A stretch of DNA of 9,151 bases from Lachnospiraceae bacterium (GCA_017620055.1 JAFZRD010000117.1:1-9151), one strand, 5' to 3'. Shown: positions 1 to 6,278, counted from the stretch's first letter. A program made the numbers and translations. The notes: generated by a model from the letters alone, not told the origin.

Positions 1-317
1 ATCGTAAATATCCCGGGATCCGCTATAAGGATCGCATCCGGTGCGAGACGGCCAAGCTCTCCGAGATACTCCCTTGCCGGCTCAATGTCTTTGTTATGTG
101 CATATATGTTGGCGGTCACATAAACCTTAACGCCGTGATCGTGCGCATACTTTATGCCCTCCGCCATGTCCTCGTTCGAAAAGTTCTTCGCCTTGGCACG
201 AAGACTGAACTCCTCACCTCCGATATATACCGCATCGGCACCGTATGTAACCGCGGTCTTTAATACTTCAAGGCTTCCTGCCGGAACAAGTAGTTCAGGC
301 TTTGACGATCTTCCCAT
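1..317 (-). CDS. trhP: U32-family protein, likely TrhP-type tRNA U34 hydroxylase (partial, C-terminus outside window)
   Basis: Only the first 105 or so residues are present; the gene runs off the left edge. The N-terminus reads KPELLVPAGSLEVLKTA, then YGADAVYIGGEEFSLRAKA, KVYVTANIYAHN and LIADPGIF, which is the usual opening of peptidase U32 proteins, a TIM-barrel-like fold. Members next to trmR in Bacillus (YrrN/YrrO, TrhP1/P2) are not known mainly as proteases but hydroxylate wobble uridine 34 of tRNA using prephenate-derived chemistry; I assign that role here from similarity and neighbourhood. Two adjacent ATG codons exist (318-320 and 315-317). The second is preferred because GGGGGAG then lies 5 nt upstream rather than 2. 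The start overlaps the end of trmR by 23 bp, so translational coupling is likely. A collagenase-like U32 protease is the alternative reading. Confidence 0.85.
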   Translation of the reverse strand, partial: MGRSSKPELLVPAGSLEVLKTAVTYGADAVYIGGEEFSLRAKAKNFSNEDMAEGIKYAHDHGVKVYVTANIYAHNKDIEPAREYLGELGRLAPDAILIADPGIFT

Positions 318-990
318 CATATCTCCCCCGCGTCTTTGCCGCTGTCTTTACCGAAAGAGTCATTCCGTCGGCCACCGGAAGAATCGTTGTTACAAGCTCC
401 CTGTCTTCCGAGAGCAACCTCAGGTATTCCCGCATTCTCGCATGTATCGTACGGTCCCTTCTTCTGACCGCAAACCTTGACTGAACTATATCACCGTCAA
501 ACAGTACGTTATCCGATACGAGTATTCCCCCGTCCCGAAGGAGCCTCTTCGCTAGTGGAAGGTAATTCGGATACTGTGCTTTTGCGGCATCGATAAAGAT
601 CATGTCATATGATCTTTGCTCCAAAACCAGTGTTTCCAGAACCTCGAGAGCATCACCTTCGATAAGGTTTATCGCACCTTCAGCCTTTGCCGCGGCTATA
701 TTCTTCTTCGCCTCTTCTATACGCTTTGCGTAGTTTTCTATCGTATCGATGTGAACGTTTCCGGGACCGTATGTTGCCATGAATACGGCCGAGAACGCGA
801 CCGCCGTCCCTATCTCGAGTATCTTCTCCGGCCGGTTTGCGGCAAGAACATAACGCAGGAGGCTTTGCGTACTCTTGCGGATCATCGGGATCCCGTCTTT
901 TGCGGCTCTTGCTTCCAGTTCTTCAAGAAACGGGGTAAGAGGCTCGCTTAAGGATTCAATGTATATCGCAGTCCTCTCGTCTGTGATCAA
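295..990 (-). CDS. trmR: TrmR-like tRNA 5-hydroxyuridine O-methyltransferase
   Basis: This is a SAM-dependent O-methyltransferase of the caffeoyl-CoA/catechol type, 231 residues against about 217 for Bacillus TrmR (YrrM). The SAM-binding motif ILEIGTAVAFSA is at residues 57-68, an acidic ribose-contact region DTIEN at 82-86, and the metal-binding segment FIDAAKAQY at 132-140, with SDN at 159-161. TrmR methylates 5-hydroxyuridine at tRNA position 34 to 5-methoxyuridine, widening wobble decoding. The gene sits directly before a U32 hydroxylase that would make its substrate, which supports the tRNA role over small-molecule methylation. The start is TTG at 988-990. It is supported by GGAGG 9 nt upstream, inside the last codons of the MltG-like gene, whose stop is 2 nt away. 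Family membership is very sure; substrate is inferred from similarity and neighbours. Confidence 0.88.
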   Translation of the reverse strand: MITDERTAIYIESLSEPLTPFLEELEARAAKDGIPMIRKSTQSLLRYVLAANRPEKILEIGTAVAFSAVFMATYGPGNVHIDTIENYAKRIEEAKKNIAAAKAEGAINLIEGDALEVLETLVLEQRSYDMIFIDAAKAQYPNYLPLAKRLLRDGGILVSDNVLFDGDIVQSRFAVRRRDRTIHARMREYLRLLSEDRELVTTILPVADGMTLSVKTAAKTRGRYDGKIVKA

Positions 991-992
991 TG

Positions 993-1571
993 TCAGTTGC
1001 CTCCGCCGTCTCCGGCATCGGCCTCACCGTCGCCGTCATCCGTTCCGCCTTCGTCGTACGGATCGTGAATATCTCCTTCTTCCTCTTCGGTACCTTCCCA
1101 TTCGCCCGATACCTTGTCAAGAGCGCTCTCTCCTTCGGTCGAAGGATCCGCGGGCATCATGCCCTCGTCGATATCCTCGTCGTCCTCATCGGACTCTCCC
1201 TCGCCCTCTTTCCTTCCGGCGATGATCGCAAACATATCCTCGGCGGTCATCGACGTATTGAGAGTATAAAATCCCGGCTTGATATCATCATCATATACCG
1301 AGCATTTCTTCTGTACCCAGAACAGTTTGTAGTCCCTTATAAGACCCTTTTCCTCGAGCATCTTTCCGACATCCGCGGTGGAGTCTCCCTGCACGATCGT
1401 AACAGCGACTTCACGTCCCGGAGGCGGGCTCATCGCTTCCTCGGTAAATATCCTGAAGCCGAAATCATATGCTTTCTGACCGGTCTTGAATATGACCAGT
1501 ATCGCGATCGCAAGTATTGATGCTCTTACTATAAAGCCCATGAAACCAAGGGCCAGATTCTTAATGTTCAT
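993..1571 (-). CDS. Short MltG-like membrane protein lacking the transglycosylase domain, with acidic C-terminal tail
   Basis: The protein has 192 residues. Residues about 8-28 are one hydrophobic segment, giving a short cytoplasmic N-terminus and an outward-facing remainder. Residues 55-119 match the LysM-like N-terminal subdomain of MltG/YceG: VTIVQGDSTADVGKMLEEKG, then a KPGFYTLNTSMTAEDMFAIIAG segment (98-119, lightly adapted from family pattern by eye). Full MltG is about 330-380 residues and has a YceG catalytic domain that cleaves glycan strands during peptidoglycan synthesis; here that domain is absent. Residues 122-192 are instead low-complexity and strongly acidic (31 Asp/Glu, one Lys, no Arg). 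The start ATG has AAGGAA 5 nt upstream. Position in the operon equals that of Bacillus yrrL (mltG). It may bind peptidoglycan or the elongation machinery without cutting; that is inference. Transglycosylase activity is not expected. Confidence 0.75.
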   Translation of the reverse strand: MNIKNLALGFMGFIVRASILAIAILVIFKTGQKAYDFGFRIFTEEAMSPPPGREVAVTIVQGDSTADVGKMLEEKGLIRDYKLFWVQKKCSVYDDDIKPGFYTLNTSMTAEDMFAIIAGRKEGEGESDEDDEDIDEGMMPADPSTEGESALDKVSGEWEGTEEEEGDIHDPYDEGGTDDGDGEADAGDGGGN

Positions 1572-1595
1572 GTCGGTTCCTTTGCTTTTTCCTTA

Positions 1596-1931
1596 TCAGA
1601 TATCGAGATCCACGCTCTCTATTATCATGCCGAGTGCTTCCTGAAGCATCGTGACAAATGCCGACTCGGCCTTTGAATACTCGTAGACCGCGGAGTTCTC
1701 CATGATGTCCTCATATTCGTCCTGAAGTGATTCCGCGTAATCGTTGTTGCGTTCATCATCCGGCAGATCCGTCAGACGGTTCTGTATGTCCCTCGCACGC
1801 TCGATCAGATTCCTTGCTCTCAAATCGGAACGCACGCGCTTCTTCTGTTCCTCAAATTCTTTATACTCTTCCGTTTCCCTGAGTGCAGCCGTAACTGTCT
1901 TAACGGTCTTCGTCATCTTGTCGCTAAGCAT
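1596..1931 (-). CDS. YlbF/YheA family (Com_YlbF, DUF964) helical protein
   Basis: A 111-residue, highly charged, all-helical protein. The region TAALRETEEYKEFEEQKKR (residues about 14-32) followed by a basic-acidic helix and a C-terminal amphipathic helix ending near VTMLQEALGMII is typical of the YlbF/YmcA/YheA family. In Bacillus, YlbF and YmcA join YaaT in an Fe-S complex that directs RNase Y cleavage of mRNAs and affects competence and biofilm. This protein has no cysteine and is short, so it resembles YheA more than the cluster-binding members. The ATG at 1929-1931 is chosen: GGAG lies 7 nt upstream within the last codons of rnj, whose stop is 2 nt away. An open frame reaches 2006, but that would overlap rnj by 73 bp with no better ribosome site. 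A role with RNase J is only suggested by adjacency. Confidence 0.8.
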   Translation of the reverse strand: MLSDKMTKTVKTVTAALRETEEYKEFEEQKKRVRSDLRARNLIERARDIQNRLTDLPDDERNNDYAESLQDEYEDIMENSAVYEYSKAESAFVTMLQEALGMIIESVDLDI

Positions 1932-1933
1932 CT

Positions 1934-3607
1934 TCAGTCTCCGAATCCGGTCTCGTTTTCCATGATGATAGGCAGGATCATCGGGCTTCGTTTGATGCGC
2001 TTCCATATGAAGCTCGAAAGGGCATCCTTGATGTTATCCCTGATCCTGTTCCTGCTCGTTATGTTCTTATCCTGTATCTTCTCAAGAGCAAGCCTGACGA
2101 CCTCGGTAGCCTCAAGCATGAACTCGTCCGATTCCTTGATGTAAACGAATCCTCTCGACATTACAACGGGACCCGCTATCACGATGTTCGTTCCGGGCTC
2201 GAGCGTCATGCACACGATAACGATACCGTCATCGGCAAGTCTCTGTCTGTCACGAAGCACAACATTTCCGACATCACCGACTCCGAGACCGTCAACGAAT
2301 ACCGCACCGTTTGCGACGTCTCCGACTACATTTGCGCCGTCCTCATCTATCTCGAGTATCTGACCGTTCGAGAGTATCTTAACGTTCTCTTTCGGTATGC
2401 CTACATCGACCGCGATGTTCCTCTGCGCCATAAGATGCCTGTGCTCACCGTGAACGGGTATCGCAAACTTCGGACGCGTCAGCGTATATATGAGCTTGAT
2501 CTCTTCCTGGCACGCATGCCCACTGACGTGCGTATCCTGGAAGATGACCTCCGCACCTTTAAGGCTCAGTTCGTTGATGACCTTGAAGACCGCCTTCTCG
2601 TTGCCGGGTATCGGATTGGAAGAAAATACGACAACATCCCCCTGCTTGATCGACACGGTCTTGTGCATGTTCGATGCGATCCTCGAGAGCGCCGCCATCG
2701 ACTCGCCCTGGCTTCCCGTTGTGATGATAACGGTCTTCTCGTCGGGGTAATTCTTGATCTGCGATATGTCTATGAGTATCCCTTCCGGAATGCTGACATA
2801 CCCTATGTCTATGGCCGTCTTGATTATATTGACCATGCTCCGTCCTTCAAGGACGACTTTTCTGCCGTAACGCTGTGCGGCATCGAATATCTGCTGGACC
2901 CTGTCAACGTTCGATGAGAACGTCGCAACTATGATCCTGGATTTCTGATGATCAGCAAATATCGTATCAAACGCGCGTCCGACCGTTCTCTCGGAATTCG
3001 TGAACCCCGGACGCTCCGCGTTTGTCGAATCACACATGAGTGCCAGAACACCCTTTTTCCCGAGTTCAGCAAATCTCGCAAGATCTATAGGATCCCCGAA
3101 CACCGGCGTATAGTCCACTTTAAAATCACCCGTATGGACTATCGTTCCCACGGGAGAAGTTATCGCAAGCGCACATGCATCGGTGATGCTGTGGTTCGTT
3201 TTGATGAATTCGACCGACATCTGTCCGAAGCGTACAACATCCCCGAACGAGACGACGTTGCGCTGTACAGTATCCGTCATTCCGTGCTCCGAGAGCTTAC
3301 CCTCGATGAGCGCCATCGTAAGCCGCGTCCCATAGAGCGGCACGGGGAGCTTCTGCAGGACATAAGGGATCGCACCTATATGATCCTCATGGCCATGGGT
3401 GATCACCATTCCCCTGACCCTGTCTATATTGTCTTCAAGATACGAAGTGTCAGGAATCACAAGGTCGATTCCGAGCATGTCGTCCTCCGGGAACGCCAAG
3501 CCGCAATCGACCACTATAATGTCCGTATCATATTCAAACGCCGTGATGTTCATACCTATCTGGTCCAGTCCGCCCAGCGGTATGATGCGCATCTTCCCGT
3601 TATTCAA
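1934..3607 (-). CDS. rnj: Ribonuclease J
   Basis: A metallo-beta-lactamase/beta-CASP RNase of 557 residues, the usual RNase J length. It degrades and processes mRNA and rRNA by 5' exonuclease and endonuclease action in the cytoplasm. Visible landmarks: the Zn-binding motif HGHEDH at 71-76, TNHS with His139, HTGDFKVDYTP at 158-168 with Asp161, DSTNAERPGFTNSE at 193-206, beta-CASP region THVSGHA at 359-365 and PVHGEHRHL at 384-392, followed by a C-terminal domain. The start is taken as TTG at 3605-3607. It overlaps the TAA of the DUF1292 gene (TTGAATAA) and has GGAG 9 nt upstream, and it keeps the usual NN-K-RIIPLGG opening. An in-frame ATG at 3590-3592 (residue 6) is the alternative. Whether it corresponds to J1 or J2 cannot be said from the window. 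Confidence 0.96.
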   Translation of the reverse strand: MNNGKMRIIPLGGLDQIGMNITAFEYDTDIIVVDCGLAFPEDDMLGIDLVIPDTSYLEDNIDRVRGMVITHGHEDHIGAIPYVLQKLPVPLYGTRLTMALIEGKLSEHGMTDTVQRNVVSFGDVVRFGQMSVEFIKTNHSITDACALAITSPVGTIVHTGDFKVDYTPVFGDPIDLARFAELGKKGVLALMCDSTNAERPGFTNSERTVGRAFDTIFADHQKSRIIVATFSSNVDRVQQIFDAAQRYGRKVVLEGRSMVNIIKTAIDIGYVSIPEGILIDISQIKNYPDEKTVIITTGSQGESMAALSRIASNMHKTVSIKQGDVVVFSSNPIPGNEKAVFKVINELSLKGAEVIFQDTHVSGHACQEEIKLIYTLTRPKFAIPVHGEHRHLMAQRNIAVDVGIPKENVKILSNGQILEIDEDGANVVGDVANGAVFVDGLGVGDVGNVVLRDRQRLADDGIVIVCMTLEPGTNIVIAGPVVMSRGFVYIKESDEFMLEATEVVRLALEKIQDKNITSRNRIRDNIKDALSSFIWKRIKRSPMILPIIMENETGFGD

Positions 3608-3851
3608 AATCTATATCTCCCAAACTCTCGGCAAATACTCCTGCCACGGCACCAAGTTCCACCTCATCCTCAACCGGAACATATACGGCCTCCGCATCTG
3701 TCCCCTTTGATATATCCTTGAGTATCAGCGCCTCCGACTCGTCCTCGAGGCTTTCCGCAACGAGCAGATAGTTGCGGTTACTGATCCGTGTCTCATCGAT
3801 CACGTAGAACTCTTCGACGCCGTTATCCGTTTCAAACTTAATCTTTTCCAT
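3600..3851 (-). CDS. DUF1292 family protein (YrzB-like)
   Basis: A small acidic 83-residue protein of unknown function. The pattern is a beta-rich fold with VEEFYVIDETRISNRNYLLV near residues 12-31, then EALILKDI and AVYVPVEDEVELGAVAGVF, which fits DUF1292 (YrzB in Bacillus). It follows ruvX at 6 bp, the same order as yrzL-yrrK-yrzB in Bacillus, which strengthens the call. The ribosome site ahead of ATG 3849-3851 is weak (a GGA within the ruvX end, about 10 nt away), so expression may depend on coupling to ruvX. Its own stop overlaps the TTG start of rnj. No catalytic motif is visible and I assign no function. Confidence 0.85.
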   Translation of the reverse strand: MEKIKFETDNGVEEFYVIDETRISNRNYLLVAESLEDESEALILKDISKGTDAEAVYVPVEDEVELGAVAGVFAESLGDIDFE

Positions 3852-3857
3852 AACAAC

Positions 3858-4295
3858 TCAGTCCGCTGTCTGATTCCTGCGGTAATCAAGATACCCCTGC
3901 AGTATCAGCATCGCTGCTATCTCATCGACATATTTGCCGCGATCTTCCCTGCGTATCCCCGATTCCATCATGGCCCTCTCGGCCGCCACGGTGGTCAGTC
4001 TCTCATCCCATAAAACGACCGGAAGACCGCATCTTCTCTCAAGAGCGGCTTTGAACTCTTCGCTCTTTTGTCCGCGGTCTCCGACTGTATTGTTCATATT
4101 CTTCGGATATCCGAGAACGATCTCCTCAACGTCGCCGTACCGGCCGATGATCTCCTCTATCCGTGCGAATGTTTTGCGAAGCTTGTTCTCGGACTCACGC
4201 CGGATGATCTCAACTCCCTGCGCGGTACAACAAAGCGGGTCGCTTATCGCGACACCGACTGTCCGGCTTCCGTAATCAAGCCCCAGGATGCGCAT
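3858..4295 (-). CDS. ruvX: RuvX/YqgF, RNase H-fold putative Holliday junction resolvase or pre-16S rRNA nuclease
   Basis: 145 residues, normal for the family (about 138-150). The RNase H-like fold opens with [18 protein letters not shown] at residues 3-20, including the first catalytic Asp (D7). It continues with [16 protein letters not shown] at 57-72, WDERLTT at 96-102 and [16 protein letters not shown] at 121-136, with the last acidic residue D124. E. coli YqgF is essential and is linked to trimming of pre-16S rRNA, while the RuvX name reflects proposed junction resolution; the sequence does not decide between them. The start is ATG at 4293-4295, with GGATGG 7 nt upstream; the ireB stop is 1 nt away. 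The ireB-ruvX-DUF1292 trio is conserved across Firmicutes. Confidence 0.95.
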   Translation of the reverse strand: MRILGLDYGSRTVGVAISDPLCCTAQGVEIIRRESENKLRKTFARIEEIIGRYGDVEEIVLGYPKNMNNTVGDRGQKSEEFKAALERRCGLPVVLWDERLTTVAAERAMMESGIRREDRGKYVDEIAAMLILQGYLDYRRNQTAD

Positions 4296-4296
4296 A

Positions 4297-4560
4297 TCAG
4301 TGCCATCCGTTACTCTTTATGTATGATGTCAAAAGCTCATCGACGAGCTCGTCTCTCTCCACCTTCATGATCATGCTTCTGGCACCGTTGTGACTCGTGA
4401 TGTATGTCGGATCACCGGACATGATGTATCCGACGATCTGATTGACGGGATTGTAACCCTTTTCGTTAAGGGCATCATAAACCGTCTCGAGAACAACCTT
4501 CACTCCCGTCTCGGGCTCAGTCTGAACATTGAAAAACTGGGTGTTTCCTAAATTTTGCAT
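4297..4560 (-). CDS. ireB: IreB family regulatory phosphoprotein (UPF0297/YrzL)
   Basis: 87 residues, as usual for the family. The core [20 protein letters not shown] (residues 24-43) followed by [18 protein letters not shown] and a C-terminal [19 protein letters not shown] helix is close to IreB/YrzL. In Enterococcus faecalis IreB is a small dimeric protein phosphorylated on N-terminal threonines by the PASTA kinase IreK and dephosphorylated by IreP; it acts negatively in cephalosporin resistance and cell-envelope control. Here Thr7 in GNTQFFNV occupies the expected phosphosite region. ATG at 4558-4560 has a perfect AGGAGGT 6 nt upstream, which overlaps the mtaB stop codon TAG; this is the strongest internal ribosome site in the operon. 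Gene recognition is firm; signalling in this organism is by analogy. Confidence 0.93.
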   Translation of the reverse strand: MQNLGNTQFFNVQTEPETGVKVVLETVYDALNEKGYNPVNQIVGYIMSGDPTYITSHNGARSMIMKVERDELVDELLTSYIKSNGWH

Positions 4561-4564
4561 AGTT

Positions 4565-5905
4565 CTACCTCCTGCCTGCCTTTCCTATCATACCCCAAAC
4601 AGCATCAAAACACAAGGTTTCGGTTATCTTTCCGCTTTCGGTCTCGGGCATGTAAACCTTAACATATTCGGGCGTATATCCGACCGTCCAGATGCGGCCG
4701 TCCGCCTCTTCCGTATCCTCGGTGAGCACCGTCACCTTTTTCCCGTCGTACCACGACTGAAAATCACGCCTGCGCTCTTCCGACTCCCTGATCAGGATCT
4801 CGCTCCTCGCGCTTTTTACGGCGTCCGTCAGCTGACCCTTCATCCTGTCCGCCACGGTTCCCTTCCGTCTTGAATACTTGAACACATGACATTCATACAG
4901 GTTGACATTCCGAAGGAACTTCACGGTTGTCTCAAATTCCTCTTCCGTCTCGCCCGGAAATCCAACGATCACGTCGGTCGTTACGGCCGGGTGTTCGAAA
5001 AAGCATCTGACAAGTGCGACCTTCTGTGCGAACTCCGCGGTATCATAGTGTCTGTTCATCCGTGCCAGAACACTGTCGCATCCGCTCTGAAGCGATATGT
5101 GAAAATGGGGGCACAGTTTCGGGATGTTCGACAGACGCCTTACAAATTCTTCCGTCAGGAGTCTCGGCTCAAGCGATCCGAGCCTGATACGCTCTATCCC
5201 GGCCTTTGCAGCTACCCTTTCTATCGCATCAAGAAGCGCCGTGTTTGTGTTTCCCTTATCCGCAAACGTGTTGTACGTATCAAGGCCGAACGAGCTCAAA
5301 TGGATACCGGTCATTACGATCTCTTTGTATCCGTTCTTCGCAAGTCGCTCCGCCTCTTCCTCTATATCTTCTATACGGCGGCTCCTCGCCCTGCCTCTTG
5401 CGAGAGGGATCGCACAGTAACTGCAGAACTGGTTGCATCCGTCCTGGATCTTCATGAACGCACGTGTGTGGCCCGATGTTCCCGATATCGATATATTCTC
5501 GTATTCGCACGGTTTTGCAAGATCACTGACCGTAACGTGTGCGGTGTGATTTTCGCCCGGACGGGCGAGGAAGGATTCGACGATGTCGACGATCTCGGCC
5601 TTGTGGTTGTTGCCGACCGCGATGTCGATATAATCGCAGGACGCGGCGGCTTCGGGGTCATTCTGCACAAAACAGCCCGCAGCAACAACGACGGCGTCGG
5701 GGTTTAGGCGTTTCGCGCGACCGAGCATCTGCCTGCTCTTGCGGTCCGCGATATTTGTTACCGTGCATGTATTGACAATATAAACGTCTGCTTTTTGTGC
5801 AAAATCCACAATTTCGTAGCCTCGTTTTTGGAACATCTGTGAAATTCCATCCAATTCATACGAATTGACTTTACAACCGAGGTTGTGAAATGCTACCTTT
5901 TTCAT
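4565..5905 (-). CDS. mtaB: MtaB, tRNA t6A37 methylthiotransferase
   Basis: A radical-SAM methylthiotransferase, 446 residues, that adds a methylthio group to N6-threonylcarbamoyladenosine at tRNA position 37 (ms2t6A). The N-terminal MTTase domain has the three cluster cysteines C11 (HNLGCKVNSYELDG), C47 (NTCTVTNIADRKSRQ) and C78 (AAGCFVQ). The radical-SAM CxxxCxxC is C157, C161, C164 in DGCNQFCSYCAIPLARGRAR. QSGCDSVLARMNRHY and VIVGFPGETEEEF follow in the barrel, and a TRAM domain for tRNA binding closes the protein. The NLGCKVN signature favours MtaB over MiaB and RimO. The start at 5903-5905 is chosen: GGAG lies 7 nt upstream and the family begins MKKVAF. An open frame extends 18 codons further but lacks a ribosome site and would cover the promoter region. 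It leads a nine-gene operon. Confidence 0.95.
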   Translation of the reverse strand: MKKVAFHNLGCKVNSYELDGISQMFQKRGYEIVDFAQKADVYIVNTCTVTNIADRKSRQMLGRAKRLNPDAVVVAAGCFVQNDPEAAASCDYIDIAVGNNHKAEIVDIVESFLARPGENHTAHVTVSDLAKPCEYENISISGTSGHTRAFMKIQDGCNQFCSYCAIPLARGRARSRRIEDIEEEAERLAKNGYKEIVMTGIHLSSFGLDTYNTFADKGNTNTALLDAIERVAAKAGIERIRLGSLEPRLLTEEFVRRLSNIPKLCPHFHISLQSGCDSVLARMNRHYDTAEFAQKVALVRCFFEHPAVTTDVIVGFPGETEEEFETTVKFLRNVNLYECHVFKYSRRKGTVADRMKGQLTDAVKSARSEILIRESEERRRDFQSWYDGKKVTVLTEDTEEADGRIWTVGYTPEYVKVYMPETESGKITETLCFDAVWGMIGKAGRR

Positions 5906-5939
5906 TGTGAAACTCCGTATTTTTGGTGTTTTTTGAGAA

Positions 5940-5968
5940 TTGACTTTTATTTCGCGCACAGTTATATT
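5940..5968 (+). promoter_or_regulatory. Probable sigma-A promoter for the HPr-like gene
   Basis: TTGACT at 5940-5945 and TATATT at 5963-5968 are separated by 17 bp, five of six and close to consensus respectively. Transcription would begin near 5975 and give a leader of about 50 nt before the ATG at 6027. TATTAT at 5965-5970 with a 19-bp spacer is a less likely -10. The -10 lies within a dyad described separately. Start site not measured. Confidence 0.7.
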
Positions 5969-5976
5969 ATGACTGT
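5958..5976. promoter_or_regulatory. 19-bp near-palindrome, candidate operator
   Basis: ACAGTTATATTATGACTGT is a dyad centred on 5967. The outer arms ACAGT/ACTGT are perfect, and inside them ATA pairs with TAT; only the T5963/G5971 pair and the central base break symmetry. It covers the -10 of the plus-strand promoter and the likely -10 of the opposite promoter, where a bound repressor would block both. I do not recognise it as the site of a known regulator. An AT-rich dyad at a -10 could also arise by chance. Confidence 0.4.
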
Positions 5977-5996
5977 AAACGAAGAGAATAGGTTAA
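5966..5996 (-). promoter_or_regulatory. Possible promoter for the mtaB operon
   Basis: On the minus strand, TTAACC (5996-5991) and CATAAT (5971-5966) are 19 bp apart, a long spacer with a weak -35; the overlapping TATAAC (5966-5961) is another -10 option. A promoter is expected somewhere in this 121-bp divergent gap because mtaB begins the operon, but its exact position is uncertain. The predicted leader is about 55 nt. Confidence 0.35.
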
Positions 5997-6012
5997 GTTA
6001 AGAAAATGAAAA

Positions 6013-6018
6013 AGGAGG
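6013..6018 (+). promoter_or_regulatory. Ribosome binding site that fixes the HPr-like start
   Basis: AGGAGG within AAAGGAGGG lies 8 nt before the ATG at 6027. It rules in that ATG over the in-frame ATG at 6006, which lies upstream of this site and has only A-rich sequence before it. Confidence 0.9.
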
Positions 6019-6026
6019 GAATTTTC

Positions 6027-6257
6027 ATGAAGACAGTACAGATTTCATTAAACTCAATTGATAAGGTTAAGTCTTTTGTTAATGACATCACAAAGTTTGA
6101 CTACGACTTCGATCTTGTATCGGGAAGATACGTTATCGATGCCAAGTCCATTATGGGTATTTTCAGTCTGGACCTTTCAAAGCCCATCGATCTTAATATC
6201 CATACCGAAGGCAACGCTGATGATGTTATGGAAGTTCTTAAGCAGTACGTTGTTTAA
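6027..6257 (+). CDS. HPr-like protein lacking the phosphocarrier histidine
   Basis: A 76-residue protein with the length and order of the HPr fold (HPr is 85-88 residues). The best match is VIDAKSIMGIFSLDL at residues 36-50, equal to the Ser46 loop of HPr (KSIMGVMSLG), so Ser41 stands where HPr kinase/phosphorylase acts. The active-site segment of HPr, G-[IL]-H-A-R-P-A, is replaced near residues 9-16 by NSIDKVKS, with no His and no Arg, so PEP-dependent phosphotransfer is not possible by the usual route. Only one His exists (in LNIH, near 58-61). Bacillus Crh, with Gln at position 15 and Ser46 kept, is a functional precedent for a regulatory HPr paralogue, though this protein is more divergent. 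The gene is monocistronic, with its own promoter, very strong ribosome site and terminator, which suggests high expression. Confidence 0.85.
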   Translation: MKTVQISLNSIDKVKSFVNDITKFDYDFDLVSGRYVIDAKSIMGIFSLDLSKPIDLNIHTEGNADDVMEVLKQYVV

Positions 6258-6278
6258 GAGTCTTTGATCGAAGATCAC

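Noticed and set aside
993..1230. Frameshift that would restore an MltG catalytic domain
   Set aside because: The remaining stretch before trmR is too short for that domain and neither other minus-strand frame shows YceG-like sequence.
1932..2006. Longer N-terminus for the YlbF-family protein
   Set aside because: It would overlap rnj by 73 bp; the ATG at 1929-1931 has a proper GGAG at 7 nt and gives the normal family N-terminus.
2948..3721. Open frame of 257 codons on the plus strand, opposite rnj and the DUF1292 gene
   Set aside because: Antisense shadow of RNase J, with Arg/His/Pro-rich composition and no recognisable domain.
4886..5707. Open frame of 273 codons on the plus strand, opposite mtaB
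   Set aside because: It lies wholly antisense to a gene with all six cluster cysteines, is rich in Arg and Cys in no domain-like pattern, and has no ribosome site.
5906..5959. 18 extra N-terminal codons for mtaB
   Set aside because: The family starts at MKKVAF-like sequence, GGAG precedes that ATG at 7 nt, and the extension runs into the promoter region.
6006..6026. Seven extra codons for the HPr-like protein
   Set aside because: They contain the AGGAGG ribosome site that serves the ATG at 6027.
6265..6277. Small hairpin TGATCGAAGATCA after the HPr-like gene
   Set aside because: A 5-bp stem with a 3-nt loop and no T run on either strand; the real terminator lies just downstream.
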